From assembly GCA_910577785.1 (NCBI GenBank), contig CAJTNT010000015.1, forward strand, positions 1-64,000: a stretch of DNA of 64,000 bases, given 5' to 3'. This stretch comes from an uncultured Lachnospiraceae bacterium (lineage in GTDB: Bacteria > Bacillota > Clostridia > Lachnospirales > Lachnospiraceae). The notes under the pieces were generated by a model that did not search any database, was not told where the DNA came from, and saw only the letters and a list, made by a program, of their open reading frames with translations. Shown one piece after another: positions 33,001 through 41,375 of the stretch. Each line of letters starts with the position of its first letter. Positions within the stretch are counted from its first letter, which is position 1. The position numbers and the translations under genes were made by a program.

Positions 33001-34140
33001 ATGGATTTTGCGTTGACAGAACAACAGCAATTGATACAGAGGGCTGCCAGGGAATTTGCAGAAAAGGAGCTGGCAGCAGGGGCAATCGAACGGGACAGGA
33101 CAGAAGAGTTCCCCATGGATATCCTCAAGAAATTGGGCGATGCCGGGCTGATTGGCCTGCAGTTCCCCAAAGAGTTTGGCGGCAAGGGGATTGACTACCT
33201 GTCATTTATCCTGGTGGTGGAAGAGCTGTGCAAGGTAGATTCCGCCTTTGGCATTGCGTATGCGATTTCCTCCACGTTTACCACGGGGATTGAGCTGTTT
33301 GGCAGCAAGGAGCAGAAGCAGCGCTGCATGCCAAGGCTGTTTGCTGGGGACGCCATTGGGTGTTTTGCCCTGACCGAGCCGGACGCAGGCTCTGACGCAG
33401 GAGCGGCGAAGGCAACGGCAGTCCGGGAAGGGGATCATTATATCATCAATGGCACGAAGCACTTCATTACCAACGGGGCAGTTGCTGAATATTGCATGCT
33501 GATTGCCAATACCGACCCTTCCAAGGGGGCAAAGGGGCTCAGTGCTTTTTTGGTAGACCTGAAGACAACGCCGGGCGTACGGGTTGGGCATATCGAAAAT
33601 AAATGCGGCATCCGCAGCGCTAAGGTTGCAGAGCTGATTTTTGAGGATGTGCACATTCCGGCTGACCGTCTGATTGGCGAGGAAGGGAAAGGCTTTAAAT
33701 ATGCGCTGACGGCTCTCAATGCAGGCAGGCTCGGCGTGGCGGCGCAGGGGATTGGGCTGGCACAGGCGGCTTTTGACACTGCCAAGGAATATATGAAGGA
33801 GAGGAAACAGTTTGGGAAGCCGATTTGTGCGAACCAGTATCTGGCCTTCCGTATGGCAGATTTAGAGACAGAGATTGATATGGCCAGGCTGCTGCTGTAC
33901 AAGGGCGTCTGGAAGCAGCAGAATGGAGAGAATTTTGCCATAGACGCCTCCAAGGCGAAGCTGGTATGCACAAATACGGCAATGAAGGTGACGACAGAAT
34001 GCATACAGAGCATGGGCGGCGCAGGATATATGAGGGAACAGCAGGTGGAGCGGATGTTCCGGGATGCGAAGATTACGCAGATTTATGAAGGGACAAATGA
34101 AATCCAGCGGCTGATTATCAGTGGCGATATCTTCCGCTGA
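33001..34140 (+). CDS. acyl-CoA dehydrogenase / enoyl-CoA reductase
   Basis: A 379-residue acyl-CoA dehydrogenase with FAD. Family signatures present: FALTEPDAGSDAG at about 121-133, FITNGAVAEYCMLIANTD, the QFGKPICANQYLAFRMADL segment, GGAGYMREQQVERMFRDAKITQIYEGTNEIQ near the C-terminus with the catalytic Glu in YEGTNE. It passes electrons to or from an ETF. Beside an ammonia-lyase and EtfBA it most likely works as an enoyl-CoA reductase, as in acryloyl-CoA reductase or CaiA. AAAAGGAGAAG precedes the start. Confidence 0.92.
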   Translation: MDFALTEQQQLIQRAAREFAEKELAAGAIERDRTEEFPMDILKKLGDAGLIGLQFPKEFGGKGIDYLSFILVVEELCKVDSAFGIAYAISSTFTTGIELFGSKEQKQRCMPRLFAGDAIGCFALTEPDAGSDAGAAKATAVREGDHYIINGTKHFITNGAVAEYCMLIANTDPSKGAKGLSAFLVDLKTTPGVRVGHIENKCGIRSAKVAELIFEDVHIPADRLIGEEGKGFKYALTALNAGRLGVAAQGIGLAQAAFDTAKEYMKERKQFGKPICANQYLAFRMADLETEIDMARLLLYKGVWKQQNGENFAIDASKAKLVCTNTAMKVTTECIQSMGGAGYMREQQVERMFRDAKITQIYEGTNEIQRLIISGDIFR

Positions 34141-34192
34141 AAGATATAGTTCATTCGTGCGGGTCATACGAGGGAGAGAAATTGCTTTTGGA

Positions 34193-34256
34193 ATGCTCTT
34201 GGGAAGTTATGGGATCGATGGATTTGGGTAGCTTTCCAAGGGCATTTTTTGTTTTT
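34193..34256 (+). terminator. hairpin and T-run between the acyl-CoA dehydrogenase and etfB
   Basis: Arms ATGCTCTTGGGAAG (34193-34206) and CTTTCCAAGGGCAT (34232-34245) pair with G-U wobble, and TTTTTTGTTTTT follows. It looks like an intrinsic terminator inside the operon, so etfBA may be made in lower amounts by read-through or from an unseen promoter. Confidence 0.75.
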
Positions 34257-34320
34257 GAGGGGATTTTAATTTAAGGGCGTATGGTAACGCAGGGCTGAAA
34301 AAACAGGAGGGATTTGGGAA

Positions 34321-35217
34321 ATGGCAAGCGTGGTTGTATATTTCGATGTGATACAGCTATCCAATCAGAATGGAAAAGCCGGGGAGAGGCATTTGGATGT
34401 TATGAGCCGGAATCTGATTTCTCTGGCTTGCAAGATGAAGGATAAGGCAGGAGGGGAGATTGTGGCAGTTCTGATTGGGCAGAGGGAGGACGGGATTTAT
34501 CTGAGGGAGGCGCTGGCGGCGGGGTGCGGCCGGGCGGTATTGGCACAGCCGCTGCAGGCAGGGTGGGATGCGTATTTGGCGGCGGCGCTGGCTGTTTGGG
34601 CAGGCGGGGAGGCGCTTTTGATGGGCGGCCGGGCAATGGACGGGGGGACGTCTTATCTGGACGGTCAGGTGTCAGAGCTGCTCCATATCCCGCATGTCAG
34701 TGGGGTATCAGATATATTAGGCGTCTCTGGCCGGCAATTGACAGTGGCAGGCAGAGGGAATGGCTGGAATCATGGGAATGGTGGGAATGATTTGCAGGCT
34801 GAGATTGCGGTAGAGATGCCGTGCCTGCTTACCGTAGGGGAGAAGGAGCAGGAAGCGCTACCGATTTCTGTGGAGGGAATCCTTCAGGCATTTGAGAAGG
34901 AAATACAGTTTGTGGCGCGGGATGAGGGGGAACAGCTGGCCTGCAGCTTTTTGGGCAGGGAGAGCCTGGACGGCCTGTGCAGCCTGCAGGTTTTGGAAGA
35001 GATTGCCGACGAAACATCCCGTGCCTGTGAAATGATAAATTGTATCCCTATCACAGACGGTACAGAGACTGAGGGGCAAAATACCATAAAATGCATCCTA
35101 TCCGCAAATGGCGCAGAGACAGCAGGGCAAGAATCTGGGGGAAAAACAGGCATAGGGAATGTAACGTATAAAGAGGCGGTAAAGATACTGATGGAAAAAT
35201 GGAAGGAAAGGGGATAA
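34321..35217 (+). CDS. etfB: electron transfer flavoprotein beta subunit, divergent
   Basis: A 298-residue divergent EtfB. The core keeps the adenine-nucleotide-binding pattern GGRAMDGGTSYLDGQVSELLHIPHVS, comparable with GRQAIDGDTAQVGPQVAE..GIP in other EtfB, and IAVEMPCLLTV. It lacks the canonical N-terminal KRVPDT-type start. The C-terminal third (about 235-285) contains a low-complexity Thr/Glu/Gly stretch with two imperfect copies of N-x-I-K-C-I. AACAGGAGG precedes the ATG. With EtfA it shuttles electrons for the acyl-CoA dehydrogenase. Confidence 0.8.
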   Translation: MASVVVYFDVIQLSNQNGKAGERHLDVMSRNLISLACKMKDKAGGEIVAVLIGQREDGIYLREALAAGCGRAVLAQPLQAGWDAYLAAALAVWAGGEALLMGGRAMDGGTSYLDGQVSELLHIPHVSGVSDILGVSGRQLTVAGRGNGWNHGNGGNDLQAEIAVEMPCLLTVGEKEQEALPISVEGILQAFEKEIQFVARDEGEQLACSFLGRESLDGLCSLQVLEEIADETSRACEMINCIPITDGTETEGQNTIKCILSANGAETAGQESGGKTGIGNVTYKEAVKILMEKWKERG

Positions 35218-35221
35218 GCTT

Positions 35222-36283
35222 ATGAAGAGGATTTATGTGTATTTGGAAATGTTTCAGGGAAAGCTATCTATGTCAGATTTTGGCTGCCTGGAAACAGCAT
35301 CCGAGGCCGCAGAGCCGGGAGACCGGGTTATGGCTTTTGTATATGGCAGCCCGCAAGATGCAGGCCGCTATGCAAAAGAGCTGTTTTCCAAGGGAGTGGA
35401 CACCTTGTTATGGATACGCGGTTCTGATTTTGACAAGTTCCTTTTATCCGGGCAGGCAATCCTTGGCATGGCGCAGTATCTGGAAAGAGATCAGACAGCA
35501 GGAGCCGTCATTTTCCCGGCAACCCCGCTGGGGAACCGACTGGCCGCGCATCTTGGGATGAGGCTTTGCACCGCTTCCGTTTTGGACTGCATCCAGATCG
35601 CCAGGGAGCCGAAGGCAGGAAATTTTCTTTTCGACAGGCCTTCTGAGCAGGGCAGGAAAATCATCCGCTATGGTTTCCCACAAGATAAACTGCCTATTGC
35701 CACACTGAAAAGAAATCCGCACATGGGAGGAAATATCCGTCTGGATAGAAGCGTTCCCATGGAAGGAAGCATCTCCCTGGAAGGAAGTATCCGACGGGAG
35801 GGCAGTGAAAAAAGGCAGCGCCAGATTATTTTCCTCGATCCAGAGGCAGTTTCCCCTAAGGCATGTCTGATTTCCAGAAGAGAGATTGCCGCCCCAAGCT
35901 GCGATATCACTAGCCAGCCTTGCCTGGTCGCAGGAGGCCTGGGAATCCGGAGGCGGGAAGATTTCAGGCTGCTGGAGCAGCTGGCAGAAAAACTGGGCGG
36001 TGCGCTATGCGTAACCCGCCCGATTGTAGAGAAGGGATGGTACCCCCAAGATATCCAGGTAGGCCTAAGCGGCAAGCAGGTAAGCCCCAAGCGATACCTT
36101 GCCATCGGCATATCCGGCGCATTCCAGCATACCGTTGGCATGTCGGAATCAGACTATATCATTGCCATTAACCTGGATCGGAACGCCCCTATTTTTGACG
36201 TGGCAGATTTTGGGATTGTCGGGGATTATAGAGAAATCATTCCGCATTTTTACCATTTACTTGCGCAAGCCTCTGTGCTATAA
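35222..36283 (+). CDS. etfA: electron transfer flavoprotein alpha subunit
   Basis: A 353-residue EtfA. The C-terminal FAD-binding domain is clear: VAGGLGIRRREDF, VTRPIVEKGWYP, GLSGKQVSPKRYLAIGISGAFQH, SDYIIAINLDRNAPIFDVADFGIVGD. The N-terminal domain is divergent. Between them, around residues 168-195, sits an insertion with three near-repeats of E-G-S-I-x-x-(E/D). The gene starts 4 bases after etfB behind GGAAAGGGG. The stop overlaps the promoter of the following hydrolase. Confidence 0.9.
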   Translation: MKRIYVYLEMFQGKLSMSDFGCLETASEAAEPGDRVMAFVYGSPQDAGRYAKELFSKGVDTLLWIRGSDFDKFLLSGQAILGMAQYLERDQTAGAVIFPATPLGNRLAAHLGMRLCTASVLDCIQIAREPKAGNFLFDRPSEQGRKIIRYGFPQDKLPIATLKRNPHMGGNIRLDRSVPMEGSISLEGSIRREGSEKRQRQIIFLDPEAVSPKACLISRREIAAPSCDITSQPCLVAGGLGIRRREDFRLLEQLAEKLGGALCVTRPIVEKGWYPQDIQVGLSGKQVSPKRYLAIGISGAFQHTVGMSESDYIIAINLDRNAPIFDVADFGIVGDYREIIPHFYHLLAQASVL

Positions 36284-36284
36284 T
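36256..36284 (+). promoter_or_regulatory. promoter of the alpha/beta hydrolase gene
   Basis: TTTACT at 36256-36261, 17-base spacer, consensus TATAAT at 36279-36284, overlapping the etfA stop. Confidence 0.7.
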
Positions 36285-36349
36285 GCAGGGCAGAGAATTT
36301 TAGAACAGAATCAACGGATGCATATGTCTGCATAAGGAGGATGACAGCT

Positions 36350-37279
36350 ATGGAAAACCTACAGAAATCCCATTTCACCTTTCTTTCTTCCCAGGACGGC
36401 TTGTCCCTGGATGCCCTTCTGCTCACTCCGCCACATCCCAAAGCCGTCCTGCAGATTGCCCATGGGATGTGTGAGCACAAGGAGCGTTACGTCCCTTTTA
36501 TGGAATACATGTCCCGTTCAGGCTTCGCCTGCGTCATCCATGACCACAGGGGGCATGGCAAGAGCATCCGCAGGCCGGAGGATTTAGGCTATTTCTACGA
36601 AAACGGCGGCGCTGCCCTTGTAGAAGATCTATACCAGCTCACCAAGGAAACCAAACAAAAATTCCACAACCTCCCCTATTTCCTGTTTGGCCACAGCATG
36701 GGCTCCCTGGCCGTGCGCTGCTACGCTAAGAAATATGACAAGGCCATCAACGGATTAGTCATATGCGGCTGCCCCAGCAACAACCCCATGGCCGGCATGG
36801 GCCTGATGCTTGACAAGATCCTGCAGAAACTCAAAGGCCCGCATGCCAGAAGCCGCATTGTAGACACCCTGTTCTCCCAAAGCTTTGAAAAGCCTTTCCG
36901 CCAGGAGCGCCGCCAGCATGCCTGGGTCTGCAGCGACAGCAAGGTAGTGGAGGCCTATAACCGCGACCCCTTATGCAGCTTCACTTTCACCCTAAATGGC
37001 TATGAATCCCTTCTGTGGCTGGTACGGAACACGTATTCCACGCAAGGCTGGGCAGTAGAAAACCCGTCCCTGCCAATCTTATTTCTCTCAGGAGAAAACG
37101 ACCCCTGCATGCTCAGCAAAGAGAAATTCCAGGAGGCCGTATCCCTGATGCAAAAACTTGGCTACTGCAATGTCAGCCATCGCCTGTATCCAGGCATGCG
37201 CCACGAAATCCTCAATGAGTCTGGTAAGGAAAAGGTGTATGCGGATGTGGAAGCTTTTTACAAGATGTGTTTAGCCTAG
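36350..37279 (+). CDS. alpha/beta hydrolase (lysophospholipase/monoacylglycerol lipase-like)
   Basis: A 309-residue serine hydrolase of the Hydrolase_4/S33 group. Motifs: oxyanion region AHGMCEHKERY, HDHRGHGKS, the nucleophile elbow GHSMGS at about residue 106, the acid region LSGENDPC with Asp, and the catalytic His in GMRHEIL. It probably cleaves acylglycerols, lysophospholipids or esters in the cytoplasm. ATG 36350 is favoured over 36341 because AAGGAGG at 36334 touches the latter. Confidence 0.88.
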   Translation: MENLQKSHFTFLSSQDGLSLDALLLTPPHPKAVLQIAHGMCEHKERYVPFMEYMSRSGFACVIHDHRGHGKSIRRPEDLGYFYENGGAALVEDLYQLTKETKQKFHNLPYFLFGHSMGSLAVRCYAKKYDKAINGLVICGCPSNNPMAGMGLMLDKILQKLKGPHARSRIVDTLFSQSFEKPFRQERRQHAWVCSDSKVVEAYNRDPLCSFTFTLNGYESLLWLVRNTYSTQGWAVENPSLPILFLSGENDPCMLSKEKFQEAVSLMQKLGYCNVSHRLYPGMRHEILNESGKEKVYADVEAFYKMCLA

Positions 37280-37331
37280 GATATCGCATTTCTCCCGCCT
37301 TTTCCCCAGAAAAATGTCACACAAAAAATAT

Positions 37332-37360
37332 TTGACTATTCTTTCCATTTGTTTTATAAT
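37332..37360 (+). promoter_or_regulatory. promoter of the yicC-gmk-rpoZ operon
   Basis: TTGACT at 37332-37337, 17-base spacer, TATAAT at 37355-37360. It leads into a structured leader of about 120 bases. Confidence 0.85.
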
Positions 37361-37375
37361 AAAATCATCTATGCA

Positions 37376-37467
37376 CTAGAGCATGTTTGAAGCATGTTTG
37401 AACAACTTTCTAGGACACGAAGCCATATAGGCGTGTCGCAGGTACGGTTTTGTAATGAAGGCTCTAG
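37376..37467 (+). other. structured leader RNA upstream of yicC
   Basis: CTAGAGC (37376-37382) can pair with GCTCTAG (37461-37467), closing a region that contains a GACACG/CGTGTC hairpin (37414-37437) and a tandem 11-base repeat GCATGTTTGAA (37381-37402). It matches no riboswitch class I know. Confidence 0.45.
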
Positions 37468-37488
37468 AGCCAAGAACGGGAGGCATAT

Positions 37489-38367
37489 ATGATTAAGAGC
37501 ATGACCGGCTTTGGCCGCTGTGAGATTTCGGATGAGTCCCATCGCGTGGCAGTAGAGATGAAGTCGGTAAACCATCGGTATCTGGATCTTACGATTAAGA
37601 TGCCCAAGAAGCTGAACACCTTCGAAAGCAAGATCCGCAGCCTTTTGAAGCATGAGATTCAGCGTGGGAAGCTAGATGTATATATCGCATATGAGGATAT
37701 GCGGGAAGGCCAGTCGGCGTTGAAGTACAATGAGGGGATGGCGGCAGAATATGCCAGGTATATCCGGCAGATGTCGGATACGCTCTCGCTGCCCTTCGGA
37801 CTGGATGCGGCAGGGCTCTCTAGGTATCCGGAAGTATTTTCCATGGAGGCCCAGGCCATCGACGAAGAGGAAGTGTGGGGTTACCTGGAACAAGCTGTAC
37901 GGGGAGCCATGGAGCAGTTTTTGGAAGCTAGGGTTCGGGAAGGCCAGCAGCTTTTGGAGGATCTGCTGGGCAAGCTGGAACGGATGCTTGCGGACGTGGG
38001 GCAGATTGAGCAGCGCTCCCCGCAGATTATAGAGGAATACCGCAGCAGGCTGACGGAGAAGGTCAGGGAACTGCTGGAAGAGAACAAGATAGATGAGGGC
38101 AGGATTTTGGCGGAGGTTGTGGTCTTTGCCGATAAAATCTGTACGGACGAGGAAACTGTACGCTTAAAGAGCCATATCCAGAGTACCCAGGATACTTTGC
38201 GGCAGGGCGGCAGTGTGGGCAGGAGGCTGGACTTTATTGCCCAGGAGATGAACCGCGAGGCCAATACCATCCTCTCGAAGGCCAATGACCTTACGGTTTC
38301 TGAGATTGCCATTAACCTGAAGACAGAGATTGAGAAAGTACGCGAGCAAATCCAAAATATAGAGTAG
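37489..38367 (+). CDS. yicC: YicC/YloC-family endoribonuclease
   Basis: A 292-residue member of the YicC family. The invariant start IKSMTGFGR and the VNHRYLDL motif are present, as are the C-terminal GRRLDFIAQEMNREANTI and the final NLKTEIEKVREQIQN(I/V)E. Known members cleave RNA and aid stationary-phase regulation. GGGAGG precedes the ATG. The yicC-gmk-rpoZ order is standard in clostridia. Confidence 0.93.
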   Translation: MIKSMTGFGRCEISDESHRVAVEMKSVNHRYLDLTIKMPKKLNTFESKIRSLLKHEIQRGKLDVYIAYEDMREGQSALKYNEGMAAEYARYIRQMSDTLSLPFGLDAAGLSRYPEVFSMEAQAIDEEEVWGYLEQAVRGAMEQFLEARVREGQQLLEDLLGKLERMLADVGQIEQRSPQIIEEYRSRLTEKVRELLEENKIDEGRILAEVVVFADKICTDEETVRLKSHIQSTQDTLRQGGSVGRRLDFIAQEMNREANTILSKANDLTVSEIAINLKTEIEKVREQIQNIE

Positions 38368-38483
38368 ACCGTTATGGATGGGCTGGGAAGCCGCGGCACA
38401 GTTACTGGCTGAGCCAAAAAGGCACAGAACAATTGCAGTCATTTGGGAAGATACAGGGGATAAACAGGCAAAGGAGGGAAGCT

Positions 38484-39122
38484 ATGGACAATAAAAAGGG
38501 TATTTTAATCGTGGTTTCCGGATTTTCCGGCTCTGGCAAGGGGACGATTATGAGCCGTCTTATGGAAGAGCATCCGGACATTTATGCATTGAGCATTTCC
38601 GCAACTACGCGTGCGCCCAGGCCGGGGGAAGCGCATGGGAGGGAATATTTCTTCGTATCCACGGAGGAATTTGAGTCGATGATTGCCCGGCAGGAATTGA
38701 TTGAATATGCAAGGTATGTCAATAATTATTATGGGACTCCCAGGGAATATGTGTCCCGGCAGCTTGCCCTTGGCAAGGATGTAATCCTGGAGATTGAGAT
38801 CCAGGGCGCATTGAAGGTCAAGGAGGCATTTCCGGACACCCTCCTTTTGTTTGTGACGCCTCCCAGTGCAGAAGAGCTGAAAAGCCGCCTGCTGGGCAGG
38901 GGGACGGAGGAGGAGGCCGTGGTGGCTTCCCGCTTAAGCCGTGCATGGCAGGAGGCGCAGGGCGTAGAGGCTTATGACTATCTGGTGGTTAACGACCAGC
39001 TGGAGGAATGCGTCCAGAAAGTGCATGCGATTATACAGAATGAACACGCCCGTATGGCGAGGAACCAATCATTTATGGCAACAATAACAGCAGGGCTTCG
39101 GGCTTTTGCGAAAGGAGAATGA
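38484..39122 (+). CDS. gmk: guanylate kinase
   Basis: A 212-residue guanylate kinase, converting GMP and ATP to GDP and ADP. P-loop FSGSGKGTIM at about residue 13, the GMP-binding SATTRAPRPGEAHGREYFFVS, and ILEIEIQGALKVKE are all present. ATG 38484 lies behind AAGGAGGG; an in-frame start at 38433 is less likely. Unusually the P-loop reads GSGKGT rather than the more common GVGK(S/G)T. Confidence 0.94.
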   Translation: MDNKKGILIVVSGFSGSGKGTIMSRLMEEHPDIYALSISATTRAPRPGEAHGREYFFVSTEEFESMIARQELIEYARYVNNYYGTPREYVSRQLALGKDVILEIEIQGALKVKEAFPDTLLLFVTPPSAEELKSRLLGRGTEEEAVVASRLSRAWQEAQGVEAYDYLVVNDQLEECVQKVHAIIQNEHARMARNQSFMATITAGLRAFAKGE

Positions 39123-39126
39123 TATT

Positions 39127-39375
39127 ATGATGCTGCATCCATCTTACACAGACTTAATCAAGGTAGTAAACAGCGGGGTTGAGACAGGGGAAGAGCCAGT
39201 GGTGAACAGCCGCTACTCCATTGTCCTGGCAACGGCCAAGCGGGCAAGGCAGATTATCAGCGGGGAAGACCCTCTGATTGATAACGCTTCCCATAAGAAG
39301 CCTTTTTCGATTGCAGTGGAAGAGCTGTATGGGGGCAAGGTGAAGATCATCGGGGAAGAGGATACAGAAGAATAA
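39127..39375 (+). CDS. rpoZ: RNA polymerase omega subunit
   Basis: An 82-residue omega subunit that helps assemble RNA polymerase. The N-terminus MLHPSYTDL and the NSRYSIVLATAKRARQI helix with PFSIAVEEL are the family core. The start is ATG 39127 or 39130, within a few bases of the gmk stop. Confidence 0.9.
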   Translation: MMLHPSYTDLIKVVNSGVETGEEPVVNSRYSIVLATAKRARQIISGEDPLIDNASHKKPFSIAVEELYGGKVKIIGEEDTEE

Positions 39376-39468
39376 GGATTTTTCCTTACCACATGATTCC
39401 GGCGCTGTTTGGGGATTATGTGGTAATCTTTGTTTGTATCGGCAAGGAACTGCAGAATGGAGGATGGC

Positions 39469-40794
39469 ATGAGGATTTTATTCGTTTCCCTGGGCTGTGA
39501 CAAGAACCTGGTAGATACGGAATATATGATTGGAGCATTGGGCAGGGCGGGGCATACCTTTACCAATGAAGAGGCTGAGGCCGAGGCGATTATTATCAAT
39601 AGCTGCTGCTTCATCAACGACGCCAAGGAAGAGAGCATCCAGGCAATCCTGGATATGGCGGAATACAAGGAGGCGGGCAGCTGCCGGGCATTGATTGTGG
39701 CAGGCTGCCTGGCGCAGCGTTACCGGGAGGAGATTATCCGCGAAATTCCCCAGGTGGACGCCGTATTGGGCACCAATTCCTATGGGGAGATCGTACAGGC
39801 GCTGGAGGAAGCGGCTAAGGGGAACTGCTATCAATCCTATGGCGCCCTCGAAGGGCTGCCGCACCTGGAGGCCAGGCGTTCCCTGACGACAGGGGGGCAT
39901 TATGCGCATCTGAAGATTGCCGAAGGCTGCAATAAGAACTGTACTTACTGCATCATCCCCAAGATCCGCGGGCGTTACCGCAGCGTGCCGATAGAAGAAC
40001 TCTTAGAGCAGGCCAGGGAGCTGGCCGCGCAAGGAGTGCGGGAGCTGATTCTGGTGGCGCAGGAGACAACGCTGTACGGAGTCGATCTCTATGGGGAAAA
40101 ATCCCTCCACCGGCTGCTGGATGCGCTGGACCAGATTCCGGGGCTGTATTGGATCCGTGTCATGTACTGTTACCCAGAGGAAATCTATGAAGGGCTGATT
40201 GCCTCCATCAAGCGCAGCAAGAAGGTCTGCCATTACCTGGATATGCCCATCCAGCATGTCAATGACGGGATCTTAAGGCGCATGGGAAGGCGCACCAGCC
40301 AGGCACAGCTGCGGGAGCGGATTTCCCATCTGAAGGAGGAAATCCCGGATATTGTGCTACGTACGACCATTATCAGCGGCTTCCCAGGCGAGACGCAGGA
40401 AATGCATGAAGAGTTGATGTATTTCCTGAATGAGATGGAATTTGGCCGCCTGGGGGTTTTCCCCTATTCTCCGGAAGAAGGCACCCCTGCGGCGGAATTT
40501 CCGGATCAGGTGGAGGAAGGGCAGAAATCCGCGTGGCGGGATGAGATCATGGAGCTGCAGGAGGAGATTATATTTGACCAGAACGAGGAAATGATTGGCA
40601 GAAAGCTGTGGGTCATGGTGGAAGGAAAGGTGGACGGGGAGGACGCCTATGTGGGCAGGACATACCGTGACGCTCCGGAGATTGACGGGTATATTTTTGT
40701 GAACACGGAGGAGGCTTTGATGACCGGGGACTTTATCCGCGTGCGGGTGACAGGAGCCTATGAATACGACTTGATAGGAGAGGTGATAGGATGA
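39469..40794 (+). CDS. rimO: ribosomal protein S12 methylthiotransferase
   Basis: A 441-residue radical SAM enzyme that methylthiolates Asp in S12. ATG 39469 is chosen: it begins MRILFVSLGCDKNLVD and has GGAGG six bases upstream. The N-terminal UPF0004 domain has its three cysteines (GCDKN, INSCCF, AGCLAQRY). The radical SAM site is GCNKNCTYCIIPKIRGRYRS, and a TRAM-like domain ends the chain. Its stop overlaps the pgsA start by four bases (ATGA). Confidence 0.94.
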   Translation: MRILFVSLGCDKNLVDTEYMIGALGRAGHTFTNEEAEAEAIIINSCCFINDAKEESIQAILDMAEYKEAGSCRALIVAGCLAQRYREEIIREIPQVDAVLGTNSYGEIVQALEEAAKGNCYQSYGALEGLPHLEARRSLTTGGHYAHLKIAEGCNKNCTYCIIPKIRGRYRSVPIEELLEQARELAAQGVRELILVAQETTLYGVDLYGEKSLHRLLDALDQIPGLYWIRVMYCYPEEIYEGLIASIKRSKKVCHYLDMPIQHVNDGILRRMGRRTSQAQLRERISHLKEEIPDIVLRTTIISGFPGETQEMHEELMYFLNEMEFGRLGVFPYSPEEGTPAAEFPDQVEEGQKSAWRDEIMELQEEIIFDQNEEMIGRKLWVMVEGKVDGEDAYVGRTYRDAPEIDGYIFVNTEEALMTGDFIRVRVTGAYEYDLIGEVIG

Positions 40795-41333
40795 ATTTGC
40801 CAAATAAGCTGACGGTATTGCGGGTGGTTTTGATTGTGCCTTTTGTGGCGTGCATGCTGATGCCTGGGCTGGGGGACGCCGGGGTATACGCATCCGTAGC
40901 CTTCTTTGTGGTGGCGAGCCTGACAGACCTGCTGGACGGGAAAATTGCAAGAAAATACAATTTAGTGACAAATTTCGGGAAATTTATGGATCCCTTAGCA
41001 GATAAACTTTTGGTAGCGGCAGCCTTAATCTGCCTGACGGCGAATGGGAGGCTGGCAGCATGGATTTCTATCATCATTATCAGCAGGGAGTTTATCATCA
41101 GCGGCTTCCGGCTGGTGGCCTCGGATAACGGGATTGTGATTGCGGCAAGTTATTGGGGGAAGTTCAAGACGACCTTCCAGATGGTGATGATTGTGATGCT
41201 GATTCTGGATTTTGATGGCAGCCTTTATCAGGCCTGCACGGAGGCCGTGACGTATGTGGCGCTGGCGCTGACTGTGATTTCGCTGGTGGACTATATCTGG
41301 AAGAATAAGGGGGTCTTAAAAGAGCAGAGGTAA
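40791..41333 (+). CDS. pgsA: CDP-diacylglycerol-glycerol-3-phosphate phosphatidyltransferase
   Basis: A 180-residue membrane enzyme that makes phosphatidylglycerophosphate. The start MNLPNKLTVLRV is classic, and the CDP-alcohol phosphatidyltransferase motif is DLLDGKIARKYNLVTNFGKF followed by MDPLADK. About five membrane helices are predicted. It overlaps rimO by ATGA, and cinA follows, the usual clostridial order. Confidence 0.94.
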   Translation: MNLPNKLTVLRVVLIVPFVACMLMPGLGDAGVYASVAFFVVASLTDLLDGKIARKYNLVTNFGKFMDPLADKLLVAAALICLTANGRLAAWISIIIISREFIISGFRLVASDNGIVIAASYWGKFKTTFQMVMIVMLILDFDGSLYQACTEAVTYVALALTVISLVDYIWKNKGVLKEQR

Positions 41334-41375
41334 GGAATCGTTATCTTAAAGGAAAGGTAGGAGTGTGCAGGAATT

